From Candidatus Eiseniibacteriota bacterium (lineage in GTDB: Bacteria > Eisenbacteria > RBG-16-71-46 > CAIMUX01): 64,000 nucleotides of DNA. The notes beneath the pieces are model-generated. The model saw nothing but the letters and a program-made list of their open reading frames with translations. It did no database searches and had not been told where the DNA came from. The DNA lies in the NCBI GenBank assembly GCA_020633975.1, contig JACKCR010000004.1, forward strand, positions 372,001-436,000. Reading direction: 5' to 3'. This document shows, one piece after another, positions 33,418 through 42,854 of the stretch. The translations under genes were made by a program, and so were the position numbers. How positions within the stretch are numbered: position 1 is the first letter of the stretch; every line of letters begins with the position of its first letter.

Positions 33418-34922
33418 CGGACCCGGCGCGGGACCTCCAGCCTCTCGAAGACAGGAAGCCGTGGGACCTCCTCGTCATCGGTGGCGGCGCCAATGGACTT
33501 GGCGTCGCGCTGGATGCGGTATCCCGCGGCTACCGTACGCTAATGCTCGAACGTGGTGACTTCGCCTGCGGTACGTCCAGCCGAAGCACGAAGCTGGTGC
33601 ACGGCGGAGTGCGCTACTTGGAACAGGGACGGATCGGCCTCGTGCGCGAGTCGCTCCGCGAGCGAGCGACGCTCCTGGCCAACGCGCCGGGCCTCGTCCA
33701 TCCGATCCGTTTCGTCGTTCCTGCCCACTCACGCTGGGAGCGCGCAAAGCTACGTCTTGGACTCCGTCTCTACGATCGGCTCGCTCCGATGCACTCCCGC
33801 GATGCCCTTGGACGACAGGTCACGCTGCCACCCTCGCGCACGTTGACGGCCGCGGACGCCGTCGCTGTCTGGCCCGGACTCGCCGCCGCCGAACTCAGCG
33901 GGGCTGTCACCTTCTCCGACGCCCAGTTCGACGATGCGCGACTCGCGGTGGCTTTGGCTCGGCGGATCCGGAGCCTAGGTGGCGTCACCCTCAACTACGC
34001 GGAAGTCGTCGCGGTGGACGGAGACAAGACCGGCCGGATCGTGGGCGTCCAAGTAGTGGACCGCGATCCAGCGCGCGCCGCGCGTCGAGTGCGGTTCCAT
34101 GCGGTTCGTGCATCCGTTGTCGTCGATGCGACCGGCGCGTTCACCGAGTTCGCCCGAAGACGGGTCGCGCTCAGTCGAGGATCCCACGTCGTGCTCGGTC
34201 CCGAGTTCGTCCGGAGTGATCATGCCCTGCTCATTCCGCGCACCGAGGACGGCCGGGTCCTCTTTGCCATTCCTTGGTACGGGCGGCTGCTCGTCGGCAC
34301 GACCGATCTCACGAGCGATGTCGCAGAGCGCGAACCGCGCATGTCGGAGGCAGAGCTCTCCTACCTCCTCGCGCACATTGCCCCCTATCTCCACCGCGAG
34401 CCGAAACGGACCGACGTCGAGAGTGCCTGGACGGGACTTCGCGCGCTCCTCGCCGGAGATGGCGGGCCTACGTCACGCCTCTCGCGCGAGCACGGCGTAC
34501 TCGAGACGCGTGCGGGGCTTCTCTCCGTCGTCGGTGGCAAATGGACGACGTACCGGGCAACCGCAGAGGACGTGGTGAGTCGCGCCGCTGAGGCGGGCGG
34601 ACTCCCGCCTGCTCCGTCGCGCACCGCCTCGATCCAACTGGACGGCGATGATGTGAGTGCGGACTCTACCTCCCGAGACTGGATCCGTCGGATGGTCCGT
34701 GAAGACTCCGCTCGCTGCGTCGCCGACGTGCTCGCACGTCGTTCCCGTCTCCTCTTCCTCGATGCGCGGGCGGCGGAGTCTCGGTCGCGTGAGGTCGCGG
34801 AGGTTCTCGCCGGGGAGCTGGGCCTCACGAGCGCCTGGGTTGACGAACAAGTCAGGGAGTTCGGGCGGTTGGCGGCGGGATACCTTCCTCCTGGAATCAC
34901 AGGGACAGACGACGCATCATGA
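33414..34922 (+). CDS. glpD: Glycerol-3-phosphate dehydrogenase, FAD-dependent; no standard start codon
   Basis: It oxidises sn-glycerol-3-phosphate to dihydroxyacetone phosphate and feeds electrons to quinones at the inner membrane. The first ATG in frame (33543) lies after the FAD-binding beta-alpha-beta motif. Reading upstream gives WDLLVIGGGANGLGVALDA, an essential GxGxxG, so translation must begin before 33460. The frame opens at 33384 (TGA at 33381) and contains no ATG, GTG or TTG before 33543. The best candidate is CTG at 33414, overlapping the protease stop as CTGA; this gives 502 residues, the normal GlpD length. Later motifs are intact: RSTKLVHGGVRYLEQG, PWYGRLLVGTTD, and a DAO C-terminal domain (about 375-500). 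A sequencing error is the alternative. Confidence 0.88.
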   Translation: MTDPARDLQPLEDRKPWDLLVIGGGANGLGVALDAVSRGYRTLMLERGDFACGTSSRSTKLVHGGVRYLEQGRIGLVRESLRERATLLANAPGLVHPIRFVVPAHSRWERAKLRLGLRLYDRLAPMHSRDALGRQVTLPPSRTLTAADAVAVWPGLAAAELSGAVTFSDAQFDDARLAVALARRIRSLGGVTLNYAEVVAVDGDKTGRIVGVQVVDRDPARAARRVRFHAVRASVVVDATGAFTEFARRRVALSRGSHVVLGPEFVRSDHALLIPRTEDGRVLFAIPWYGRLLVGTTDLTSDVAEREPRMSEAELSYLLAHIAPYLHREPKRTDVESAWTGLRALLAGDGGPTSRLSREHGVLETRAGLLSVVGGKWTTYRATAEDVVSRAAEAGGLPPAPSRTASIQLDGDDVSADSTSRDWIRRMVREDSARCVADVLARRSRLLFLDARAAESRSREVAEVLAGELGLTSAWVDEQVREFGRLAAGYLPPGITGTDDAS

Positions 34923-34990
34923 CGGGCGATCACGTTCCTGCCGAGGGGGTGGGGACGGGGCCATGGATGCGCCGCGCAATGGAGGTCGAT

Positions 34991-35455
34991 ATGCGTCGAT
35001 GGGGGACAGGACTCTTGGCACTCAGCCTGGTCGTGTTGGCAGGGTGCGCCGCGCTGCAGAAGTCGGTGACCTATCCCAAAGCCTCGGTCCAGAGCGTGGA
35101 CGTTCAGGACATCGGGTTCACTGCGCTGACGCTGGCGTTCGATGTCGCGGTGACGAACCCCTACTCGGTGAACCTACCCGTCCTTGGGTTGGACTTCGCC
35201 CTCAACAGCTCGGGCACTCAGTTCCTTTCCGGGGCCGTGGACGTGCAGGAGATCATTCCCGCCGGCGAAACCCGGTCTCTCGGTGTACCGATCCGCGTCC
35301 CGTACAAGGAGCTGTACGACGTCATCACCGGAATCGAAGCCGGATCCAAGGTGCCGTACGAGGCCGACATGGAACTCCACGTCGATGCTCCGCTGCTCGG
35401 CAGGATCGGCGTGCCGTTGGATGCCAAGGGCGAGATCTCGATCCCGCGGCTCTAG
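34991..35455 (+). CDS. LEA14-like lipoprotein (LEA type 2 / WHy domain)
   Basis: The ATG at 34991 is preceded by GGAGGT at a 4-5 bp distance, which outweighs the in-frame ATG at 34919 that overlaps the GlpD stop. The signal ends in the lipobox VVLAGC (Cys19). The mature 135 residues form a LEA type 2 (WHy) beta-sandwich: LTLAFDVAVTNPYSVNLPVLG is the family's hallmark, with IPAGETRSLGVPIRVPY and VPYEADMELHVD after it. These domains are linked to stress tolerance in plants and bacteria; the bacterial role is unsettled. It is outer-membrane or periplasmic, downstream of glpD in the same direction. Confidence 0.85.
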   Translation: MRRWGTGLLALSLVVLAGCAALQKSVTYPKASVQSVDVQDIGFTALTLAFDVAVTNPYSVNLPVLGLDFALNSSGTQFLSGAVDVQEIIPAGETRSLGVPIRVPYKELYDVITGIEAGSKVPYEADMELHVDAPLLGRIGVPLDAKGEISIPRL

Positions 35456-35474
35456 AACGGATCGGTCGCGGCCC

Positions 35475-35609
35475 GCTAGCGGGGCGTGCCTTGGCGGGCC
35501 GTGTCCCAGCGGGTTGTGTGCTGGCGCGGCGTGTCCTCGCGGGTCGTTTGGTAGCGCGGCCTGTCCTAGCGGGTCGTTTGCTAGCGCGGCGTGTCCTAGC
35601 GCGGCGTCG
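35475..35609. repeat. Nine-unit period-15 tandem repeat
   Basis: Nine units of 15 bases, consensus near GCTAGCGCGGCGTGT / CCTAGCGGGTCGTTT, run from 35475 to 35609. The array fills the gap between the convergent LEA14-like and Fn3 genes and includes the TAG stop codon (35596-35598) and last codons of the Fn3 gene. Units alternate in two flavours over the second half (30-bp higher-order pattern). Confidence 0.9.
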
Positions 35610-38600
35610 GCTCCCACCGTCCGATGTTCTGTGACGGCAATCCTCCAGCCTGGCTGAACGAACCGCCGACGTAGAGAGCGGCGTCACTTTCGATCAAGGC
35701 GTAGACGAAACCGGAGGGAATCCCGGAGCCGAGCGGGAGCCATCCCTCTCCGTCCCATTCCGCGAGACGGTTGAGCGGCTGCGTGCCGTTGCTCGTCGCG
35801 AAGCCGCCTCCGACCACGACGTTGCCGAGGTAGGACGTGATCGCATACGTGGTCCGGAAGTCCTCGCCCGCGGTTCGCGGAATCCAGCTCGTGCCACTCC
35901 ACACGGCCACTCCGAGGGACGTCGTACCATCCACACGACTGAACTGTCCGCCGACCCAGAGGCCGTTCGGAGTCGCGTGGAGGGAGTAGACCGCCGCGTT
36001 GACTCCGCCCGCGAACCCCACGGCGTGCCACGACTGATCGGAGTCCTGGAAACGCGCGAGGTACGAGATTGTCTGTCCACCGATCTGGGTGAACGTTCCG
36101 CCGACGTAGAGGTCTCCTTGGTAGACCGCGAGCGCTTCGATCGACCCGGACGGGTCGGCATTGCCGAGCGTGTCGAAGAAGTTGCAGCCGAGTTGCGCGT
36201 CTCCCTCCGCTCCTGCGTCTCCGTCGAACCGCGGCGGGCAGGCGACCCACTCGGCGATTCCCGCGGGTCCGATGGTGTATTTGCCGCCAGCGTAGTAGTC
36301 GGGCCCGAAGCTTCCACCGACCACGACGCGGGTGTCCTTCTCTACCATCGTGCGGACGATTCCGTCGGGGCTGTAGTAGAACGGTGCCCAGGAGCTTCCG
36401 GTCCACTCCGCCACGTGATGGGGGCCAACGCTCTCGGTCACGAAGTCTCCTCCGCAGAAGATCCCGTACTCCGCCACCGCGATCGTGCGGACCGTTCCGG
36501 TGAGGGATGGTCCCATCCCGAACCACTGGTCCGGGATGAACTGCGCGGTGTAGGACGTGATCTCGCTTCCGGCGTGAGTGAAGGCACCTCCGGCGAAGAT
36601 GCCCTCGTCCGGCGCGAGGGCGAACGTGCGTATCGTGTTGTCGACGCCGAGGTCGCCTTCTGCGAACCGGTCCGACCAGTGGAACGGGCTCTCTCCGATT
36701 CCGGTCACGACCACGAGGTCGCAGTCGGGGCCAAGAAGACCGCAGCTCGCACTGCCCGCGTCGAGGGGAGCGAAGGTCACCTGGACCTCGCGGCTCTCGC
36801 CGTTTCGGAGGGCGAGTCCTTCGTAGTCTTCGATGACGAAGCCTGACGAGCAGTCCTGGAGTACGACGTTTCCGGTGAGGATCTGGCCGCCGACGTTCGT
36901 GATCGTGACGATGCGCGTGTCCGACTCGCCCACCACCAAGGTGCCGAAGTCGATGCTCGACGGAGAGACAGAGCAGATCGGTGGGTCGTCCGACGTCGTC
37001 TCGCTGACTTCCGGGGTGTACTCCGAGCTGGCTTGTCCGTCGTAGGCCCGCATCCGGTAGGTGTACGTCGTCGAGCCGACGAGTCCCGTGTCCACGCGAT
37101 CGCGCGCGTCGCCAGGCACATCCGCGATGGTCGTCCAGACCGCGTCGAGGAGACGTTCGATCCGGAACCCGTCCGGATCGCTGTACGGGAACTCCCAGGA
37201 GAGACGGATCTCGTCGTTCGCCAAGGCAACCGCTTCGAACGTCTCTGGCGAGGGCACGGGCGTCGTCGCCGACGCCTGGTTCGAGTAGTCGGAGGGCCCC
37301 CCGGCGTTCACGGCGCGTACGCGGTACGTGTACGTCTGTCGGTCCTCTGCCGTCTCGTCTTCGTACGAGCCGACGCCGTTTCCTGGGGCTGTCGTCGCAA
37401 TCCGAGTGAAGATCGATTCGTCACTCCGTCGCCGTTCGACTTCATAGCCGGTCTCGTTGTCTGCGTTGTCCTGCCAGACCAGGGAGACCGAGAAGGGCGA
37501 CGACGGCGCAGCCGCGAGGCTGGTCGGCGCGGCCGGAGCATCGGTGCCGGTGGTCGCCGATACGACGTTGGAGAGCGGCGAGCGGTTTCCGGCTTCGTCC
37601 TCGGTGACGAGCGCGAAGTAGTACGTCGTACTCGCGTTCAGCTCGTTGATGTCGGCCGACTCGAGGGATCCCGCAGGCGCAGGGTCCGCAAGCTCCACCG
37701 GGGTTGCGTCTCCGAAGTTCAGGTTGTCGATCGGGAAGAGGGAGTAGCGAAGGTCGTAGGCCGCTGCCTGCCCCTGATCGTCGTCGTCACCGGGCGCGAT
37801 CCACGCGAGGCTGACGGAGCTCGCCGTCGTGAGTTCGACGGAGAGGACCGAACCTGCCGGAGCGATCAAGTCCGTCGGAGTCGCCGACGCCAGGTCCGAG
37901 AGATCGGACTGGTTTCCTGCGTTGTCCCCGACACGGAGCCTCAGGTAGTAGAGCTGCCCAGTGAGGAGCCCGGAGATCTCGATCGACTCTTCGCTGCCGG
38001 TCTCCTGAGGGGGAGCGACCGGGATGTGGGTGGCCGACGTGAAGTTCGTCTCGTCGATCGGAGCGGTGGAGAGACGGAGGTCGTAGGTCGACGCGTTTCC
38101 GGAGAGCCCGTCGTCACCCGTGGCGGTCCAGAAGACGCGAAGCGTCGTTTCGTCGACCACTTCAGCGGCGAAGTCGTTGGGCGGAGCGGGAGGCGTCTCG
38201 TCCGGGGTCGTCGCGCTCGCGAGGTTCGACAGCGCGGAGACGTTTCCGGCGAGGTCGTAGGAACGGAGCGCGAAGTAGAGCACCATCTCCCTCGAGAAGC
38301 TGTGGAGTGTGACGGCCTCCGCGCTTCCGGGCGCTCCTGGCGACGGTGCCGTCGTCTCGTTCGCGTCGTCGAAGTTCGCTTCGTTGATCGGGGCCGTCGA
38401 CCACCTCAGGACGTATCCCACCACCGCGCTGCCGTCCTCGTCGGCGGGCGCAGTCCAAGCCAGCGCGACGCGAGTCTCGTCCAGCGCCTCCGCGGATAGG
38501 TCCGCCACGGCGGCTGGAGGGACCAGGTCTGGTGTCGCGAAGGACGTCGTCGCGATTCCAGAGAGGTTCCCTTCGTCGTCTTCGGCCCGCAACGCGACGT

Positions 38601-39924
38601 AGTAGGTCGTCCGACGGGAGAGTTCACCGAGGAGGAAGCTCTCCGCCGTGCCGGACGGGGACGGGGTGGGGAGGCCGGGGATCGCTAGAGCGGTCTCGAA
38701 GTTCGTCTCGTCGATCGGGACGAGAGCGATCCGTCCCTCGTAGCGGGAGGCGCGGCCCACGATGCCGTCGTCGCCCGGAGCGGTCCAGAGAAGGCGTGCG
38801 GTCGTGCCCGTCACTTCGGTGGTCCGGAGGTCCGCGATCGTCGCTGGGGGTACGCGGTCCGGCTCTGGTAGCGTCTGCGCGCTTGCGACGGCGAGTGGCG
38901 AACGGAGGTCCGCGTCGTCGATCGCGACGAGTCCGAAGTAGTAGATCGTGTCCGCCTCGAGCCCGTCGACCGACTCGAGTTCGTTCGTTCCAGCGGTGGC
39001 CGGCACCGGGACGCCTTCGATCGGATCCGCGGCTTCGAAGTTCGTTCCGTCGATCGGGGAGGTGGAGAAGCGAAGATCGTAGCTCGTGGCCCGTCCGACG
39101 TTGCCGTCGTCTCCCGTGGCGATCCAGTTGAGGACGAGCGACGAGTCGGTGATGGCGGTTGCCGCGAACCCCGTGATGATACCGGGGGCGGTCGGCGAAC
39201 CGAGGTCGATCGATGCCTCGCTCGAGTACGCACCTGCCGCGCGATCCGAGAACTCGGCCCGGACCCGGAACGTGCGGACGAGGTTCTCCCCGGTGAACGT
39301 CGGCGGAACGGAGAAGACCGTGTCTTGCCCCGTCGCGTTCGCCTCGAACTCGAGCCCACCGTTGTCCGTTCCCAGGATGTGGTAGTGCGTCGCTTCTTCG
39401 ATCAGGGGCGACCAGGAGAGACGCATCTCGTTCGTCGCCTCGAGCCGTTCCGTCTGGACCGTCGGAACCTGGGACGCCAGGGTCACGGTGACGTCGCGAG
39501 CCTCTCCCACCGTGACGTCCTCGGCGGAACCCCGTCCGAAGTAGACGACGCCAGTGAACGAGCTGTCCGCGTCGACGCCTCCGGACACTTCGACCTCGAC
39601 GACGTAGTACGTGGCTGGTTCGACGTCGAGTTCGAGCCGGAAGTGCGTCTCGCCTGGCTCCAGCGCGTCCTCGGCCTCGAACGTCTGACCGAACTGGTGG
39701 GTCTCCTCGTCGTAGGCGAGTGCCCGGGCTGCGACCCGTTCGTAGACGAAGTCCTCGCCCCGCGCGAGCGGTCTCGGGTCCGTGTCGCGGAACTCCACCT
39801 GGATCCGGAGAGCCGCCGACCCTGAGGGTGTCGTCGAATCCGAACAGCTACCCAACACGAGAGCGAGAATGGCGATCGTGAGGAAAGCGACTGGGGCACG
39901 GAGGTACGCTGAAACGGGCGGCAT
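35596..39924 (-). CDS. Large Fn3-repeat lipoprotein with choice-of-anchor-D and propeller
   Basis: The ATG at 39924 has AGGAAG 8 bp upstream; the signal ends in the lipobox LVLGSC (Cys27). A carboxypeptidase-like or Ig N-terminal domain (about 30-150) leads to an array of about nine fibronectin type III modules (about 150-990). Five of them share the peculiar motif P-I-(D/N)-x-x-N-F-x-x-A, so they arose by recent duplication. An ASH/choice-of-anchor-D module follows (PSSIDFGTLVVGES, about 1000-1090). The last 330 residues form a propeller of repeated (L/I)-Y-V-G-G-x-F-x-x-(A/I)-G units. It is probably a long surface-exposed stalk protein. The stop codon lies inside the tandem array at 35475-35609. 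Confidence 0.85.
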   Translation of the reverse strand: MPPVSAYLRAPVAFLTIAILALVLGSCSDSTTPSGSAALRIQVEFRDTDPRPLARGEDFVYERVAARALAYDEETHQFGQTFEAEDALEPGETHFRLELDVEPATYYVVEVEVSGGVDADSSFTGVVYFGRGSAEDVTVGEARDVTVTLASQVPTVQTERLEATNEMRLSWSPLIEEATHYHILGTDNGGLEFEANATGQDTVFSVPPTFTGENLVRTFRVRAEFSDRAAGAYSSEASIDLGSPTAPGIITGFAATAITDSSLVLNWIATGDDGNVGRATSYDLRFSTSPIDGTNFEAADPIEGVPVPATAGTNELESVDGLEADTIYYFGLVAIDDADLRSPLAVASAQTLPEPDRVPPATIADLRTTEVTGTTARLLWTAPGDDGIVGRASRYEGRIALVPIDETNFETALAIPGLPTPSPSGTAESFLLGELSRRTTYYVALRAEDDEGNLSGIATTSFATPDLVPPAAVADLSAEALDETRVALAWTAPADEDGSAVVGYVLRWSTAPINEANFDDANETTAPSPGAPGSAEAVTLHSFSREMVLYFALRSYDLAGNVSALSNLASATTPDETPPAPPNDFAAEVVDETTLRVFWTATGDDGLSGNASTYDLRLSTAPIDETNFTSATHIPVAPPQETGSEESIEISGLLTGQLYYLRLRVGDNAGNQSDLSDLASATPTDLIAPAGSVLSVELTTASSVSLAWIAPGDDDDQGQAAAYDLRYSLFPIDNLNFGDATPVELADPAPAGSLESADINELNASTTYYFALVTEDEAGNRSPLSNVVSATTGTDAPAAPTSLAAAPSSPFSVSLVWQDNADNETGYEVERRRSDESIFTRIATTAPGNGVGSYEDETAEDRQTYTYRVRAVNAGGPSDYSNQASATTPVPSPETFEAVALANDEIRLSWEFPYSDPDGFRIERLLDAVWTTIADVPGDARDRVDTGLVGSTTYTYRMRAYDGQASSEYTPEVSETTSDDPPICSVSPSSIDFGTLVVGESDTRIVTITNVGGQILTGNVVLQDCSSGFVIEDYEGLALRNGESREVQVTFAPLDAGSASCGLLGPDCDLVVVTGIGESPFHWSDRFAEGDLGVDNTIRTFALAPDEGIFAGGAFTHAGSEITSYTAQFIPDQWFGMGPSLTGTVRTIAVAEYGIFCGGDFVTESVGPHHVAEWTGSSWAPFYYSPDGIVRTMVEKDTRVVVGGSFGPDYYAGGKYTIGPAGIAEWVACPPRFDGDAGAEGDAQLGCNFFDTLGNADPSGSIEALAVYQGDLYVGGTFTQIGGQTISYLARFQDSDQSWHAVGFAGGVNAAVYSLHATPNGLWVGGQFSRVDGTTSLGVAVWSGTSWIPRTAGEDFRTTYAITSYLGNVVVGGGFATSNGTQPLNRLAEWDGEGWLPLGSGIPSGFVYALIESDAALYVGGSFSQAGGLPSQNIGRWEPTPR

Positions 39925-40141
39925 CGGTTCACTTCCTGTCCAGGACGGTCGGGGAGACAGCTCCGGCTCGGGCAATACTAGAGGAGGGATGTCGCGGAAT
40001 CGAGACCTTCAAGCGGACCCTCGCCCCGGCTTGCTGAGGGTCCTGGCCTGCTCGAGTGGAATGACGCTCGTCTCGGGAGCCCTTTCGCCCGCGCGGGGAC
40101 CGAGGTGGCGGGGTGTGGGCCGGAGGAACTAGACTCCCAGA
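39925..40141. other. Divergent intergenic region, Fn3 lipoprotein / Nudix hydrolase
   Basis: 217 bp between divergent starts. I see no hairpin, repeat or convincing promoter hexamers. Confidence 0.35.
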
Positions 40142-40705
40142 GTGAACTTCTGTAGCCGATGCGGAAAGCCGGTCCAGCTGCTCGTTCCCGAGGGGGACGA
40201 CCGGAAGAGGCATGTCTGCTCCGTCTGCGGCCACATCCACTATCAGAATCCCCACATCATCACCGGCTGTCTCCCACGCGCGTCGGATGGACGGATCCTT
40301 CTCTGCCGTCGGGCGATCGAGCCGCGGCTCGGTTACTGGACGCTCCCCTCCGGGTTCATGGAGAACGGCGAGACGCTCGAAGAGGGCGCACTCCGGGAAA
40401 CTTGGGAGGAGGCCTCGGCGCGGTGCCGCATCGTGCGGATGTTCGTCTCCTTCAGCCTCGCCCACGTCAGCCAGATCTATTTCCTCTTCCTGGCCGACAT
40501 GGAGTCCGACACCTTCTCCACCACTCCGGAGAGCTCCGAGGTCGCGCTGTTTCGGGAGGAAGAGATCCCCTGGAACGAACTCGCGTTCCGTCCGGTCGAG
40601 TTTGCGCTCCGGCAGTACTTCGATCCCGCACATGCGGAGTACGAGGGCGTCCACCGCGGGGAGTTCCGACGAGTACCGGGTGACCCCTGGCTGCTCGGCT
40701 CCTAG
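40142..40705 (+). CDS. Nudix hydrolase with N-terminal zinc ribbon
   Basis: A GTG at 40142 opens the gene; GGAGG lies about 14 bp upstream, rather far. A four-cysteine zinc ribbon (Cys4, Cys7, Cys26, Cys29) precedes the Nudix fold. The Nudix box spans Gly71 to Ala93 as GFMENGE-x7-RETWEEA, with Glu77, Arg85, Glu86, Glu89 and Glu90 in place; the last glycine of the consensus is replaced. The length (187 aa) fits small ribbon-Nudix enzymes, not NudC. It hydrolyses a nucleoside diphosphate linked to another group (X); X is unknown. The S9 peptidase gene follows 70 bp downstream. Confidence 0.87.
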   Translation: MNFCSRCGKPVQLLVPEGDDRKRHVCSVCGHIHYQNPHIITGCLPRASDGRILLCRRAIEPRLGYWTLPSGFMENGETLEEGALRETWEEASARCRIVRMFVSFSLAHVSQIYFLFLADMESDTFSTTPESSEVALFREEEIPWNELAFRPVEFALRQYFDPAHAEYEGVHRGEFRRVPGDPWLLGS

Positions 40706-40738
40706 GACGGCGCTGGGGGTTGTAATCCATCGCGGTCG

Positions 40739-40747
40739 GGCTACGCT
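40739..40747 (+). promoter_or_regulatory. Possible -10 element before the S9 peptidase
   Basis: GGCTACGCT ends 28 bp before the ATG of the S9 peptidase. It resembles the TACGCT hexamer at 30315 but lacks the TGG extension. Confidence 0.3.
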
Positions 40748-40775
40748 TTCCCGGTTGTACGAACAGGAGGTATCG

Positions 40776-42854
40776 ATGGCCAGGACGAAGACCACTCGGA
40801 GTCGTAGTTCGAAGAAGCAGACCCCTCGGCGCCCGAGGTCGGCCAAGCGTCGTCTCATCGCGCCCGAGGACATCACCCGCATCCGGTTCCTATCGGAGCC
40901 GATGATCGCGCCGCAAGGTGACCTCACGCTCTTCGTCGAGAAGACGGTCGGTGAGAAGAACGACTATCAAACACGGATCTGGGCGGTGGACGTCGACGAG
41001 CCGGGAGAGCCGCGTCCTTTCACGACCGGACCCAAGGACTCTCACCCACGTTGGTCGCCGGATGGCGAACGGATCGCCTTCCTTCGGACGAGTGACGCCG
41101 GCACGCAGATCCACGTTCTTCCACGGTCTGGAGGCGAAGCGCACCAAGTGACGTGTCTCCCGGAAGGGAGTGTACGCGGCTTCCAATGGTCTCCGGACGG
41201 ATCGAAGTTTGCGCTCGCGTTCCGCGAGACCGCCGAGGACCGGACGAAGGCGGCGGCGAAGGAGCGGGAGGCCGCGGGCGCGAGCACTCCACCCTGGGTG
41301 ATCGAGCATCCCTGGTACCGCGAAGATGGCGACGGCTACTTCGGTGCCCAACGGTTCGCCCTCTACGTGGTCGACGCCGAGACCGGAGTCTCGGAGAAGC
41401 TGTACGAGGATCCGCTCGGAGACTTCTCCTTCGCATGGTCGCCGGATGGGCGTGAAGTCGCCGTTACCTCGAATCGGCACCGTCGTGCGTTCTTCGAGCC
41501 GTGGCACACGAGCATCTACAGAGTCGACGTCCGATCGAAGAAGGTCCGCGAGTTCCGTGGTCTTCCACCCGGACCGAAGACCGGGATCACGTGGTCACCC
41601 GACGGCAAGACGCTCGCCTACGCGTCGCGGGAAGGGACGGATGACGTCTACGGAACGGAGAACTTGGAACTCTGGACGTATGACATCGATCGCACAAGGG
41701 CCCGGAGCCTCACTGGAGGAACCGACTACTGCCTTCTCTCGATCGCGCTGACGGACACGAGCGCTGCGGTCTTCGGCCCGACTCTCCGTTGGGCGCCGGA
41801 TAGCAAGCACATCTACCTGCTTCTCGGATGGCACGGGGAGTCCCACGTGGCGAAGATCGCCAGGCGTGGAGGCGACATCGAGTTCCTGACCAGCGGGAAG
41901 GTGACGCACACCATCGGCAACGTCGTGAGCACGGAGAAGGGAGACTGTCTCGGTCTCTTGCACGGCTCGGCCACGCAACTCGACGAGGTCGAAGTCGGCG
42001 AGTTCGATCGTTACGGCCGGTTCGGCACGCGTCGACTGACGAACCGGAATGCGCAGTTCCTCAAGGAAGTGCTCGTCGCAAAGCCGCAGTCTCATTGGAT
42101 CCGCAGTGCAGATGGGAACCGTCTCCAGGTGTGGTCGCTCTTCCCGCCGCACCGGGCCAAGCGCGGCAAGTTCCCGGCCGTGCTCGAGATCCACGGAGGG
42201 CCTCACGCGATGTACAGCGTCGGGTTCTTCCACGAGTTCCAGATGCTCGCAGCCGCCGGGTACGCGGTTTTCTACTCCAACCCGCGCGGAAGCAAGGGGT
42301 ACGGCCGCGAGCATTGTGCGGCGATTCGCGGTTCGTGGGGAGGTGCGGACTGGGTGGACATCCAGGCGGTCACCGAGTTCATGAAAGAGCACGCCAACGT
42401 CGACCCGAAGCGGATGGGGGTCATGGGCGGAAGCTACGGTGGCTACATGACGAACTGGGTCATCGGCCACACCCGTGACTTCGCCGGTGCGATCACCGAC
42501 CGTTGCGTCTCGAACCTCGTCAGCATGGGCGGGAACAGCGACTATCCGCAGGTGCCGGACACCTACTGGCCGGGAAACCACTGGGACCAGATCGACGCGA
42601 TCTGGGAACAGAGCCCGATCCGCTACCTGGGAAAGTGCAAGACGCCGACCTTGATCATCCACAGCGAGGGTGACCTGCGTTGCAACGTGGAGCAAGCCGA
42701 GCAGGTGTACTCGGTTCTCTCACTGAGAGGCGTTCCGACTCGTTTCGTTCGGTACCCGCGTGAGACGTCGCACGGAATGAGCCGAGGAGGCCCGCCGGAC
42801 ATGCGCGTCCATCGGCTGAAGGAGATCCTGGCATGGTGGGAGGCGTGGCTCTAG
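40776..42854 (+). CDS. S9 family serine peptidase (prolyl oligopeptidase / acylaminoacyl peptidase type)
   Basis: AGGAGG with a 5-bp spacer precedes the ATG at 40776. A short basic tail (Ser/Arg/Lys-rich, residues 1-30) has no signal peptide. Residues about 35-420 are WD40/TolB-like propeller repeats (PRWSPDGERIAFLR, FQWSPDGSKFALAF, FAWSPDGREVAVTS, ITWSPDGKTLAYAS). The C-terminal alpha/beta hydrolase has the triad: Ser553 in GGSYGGYM, Asp633 in SEGDLRC and His666 in TSHGMSR. This arrangement cuts short peptides inside the cytoplasm. The stop is immediately followed by the convergent sigma gene (42855). Confidence 0.93.
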   Translation: MARTKTTRSRSSKKQTPRRPRSAKRRLIAPEDITRIRFLSEPMIAPQGDLTLFVEKTVGEKNDYQTRIWAVDVDEPGEPRPFTTGPKDSHPRWSPDGERIAFLRTSDAGTQIHVLPRSGGEAHQVTCLPEGSVRGFQWSPDGSKFALAFRETAEDRTKAAAKEREAAGASTPPWVIEHPWYREDGDGYFGAQRFALYVVDAETGVSEKLYEDPLGDFSFAWSPDGREVAVTSNRHRRAFFEPWHTSIYRVDVRSKKVREFRGLPPGPKTGITWSPDGKTLAYASREGTDDVYGTENLELWTYDIDRTRARSLTGGTDYCLLSIALTDTSAAVFGPTLRWAPDSKHIYLLLGWHGESHVAKIARRGGDIEFLTSGKVTHTIGNVVSTEKGDCLGLLHGSATQLDEVEVGEFDRYGRFGTRRLTNRNAQFLKEVLVAKPQSHWIRSADGNRLQVWSLFPPHRAKRGKFPAVLEIHGGPHAMYSVGFFHEFQMLAAAGYAVFYSNPRGSKGYGREHCAAIRGSWGGADWVDIQAVTEFMKEHANVDPKRMGVMGGSYGGYMTNWVIGHTRDFAGAITDRCVSNLVSMGGNSDYPQVPDTYWPGNHWDQIDAIWEQSPIRYLGKCKTPTLIIHSEGDLRCNVEQAEQVYSVLSLRGVPTRFVRYPRETSHGMSRGGPPDMRVHRLKEILAWWEAWL

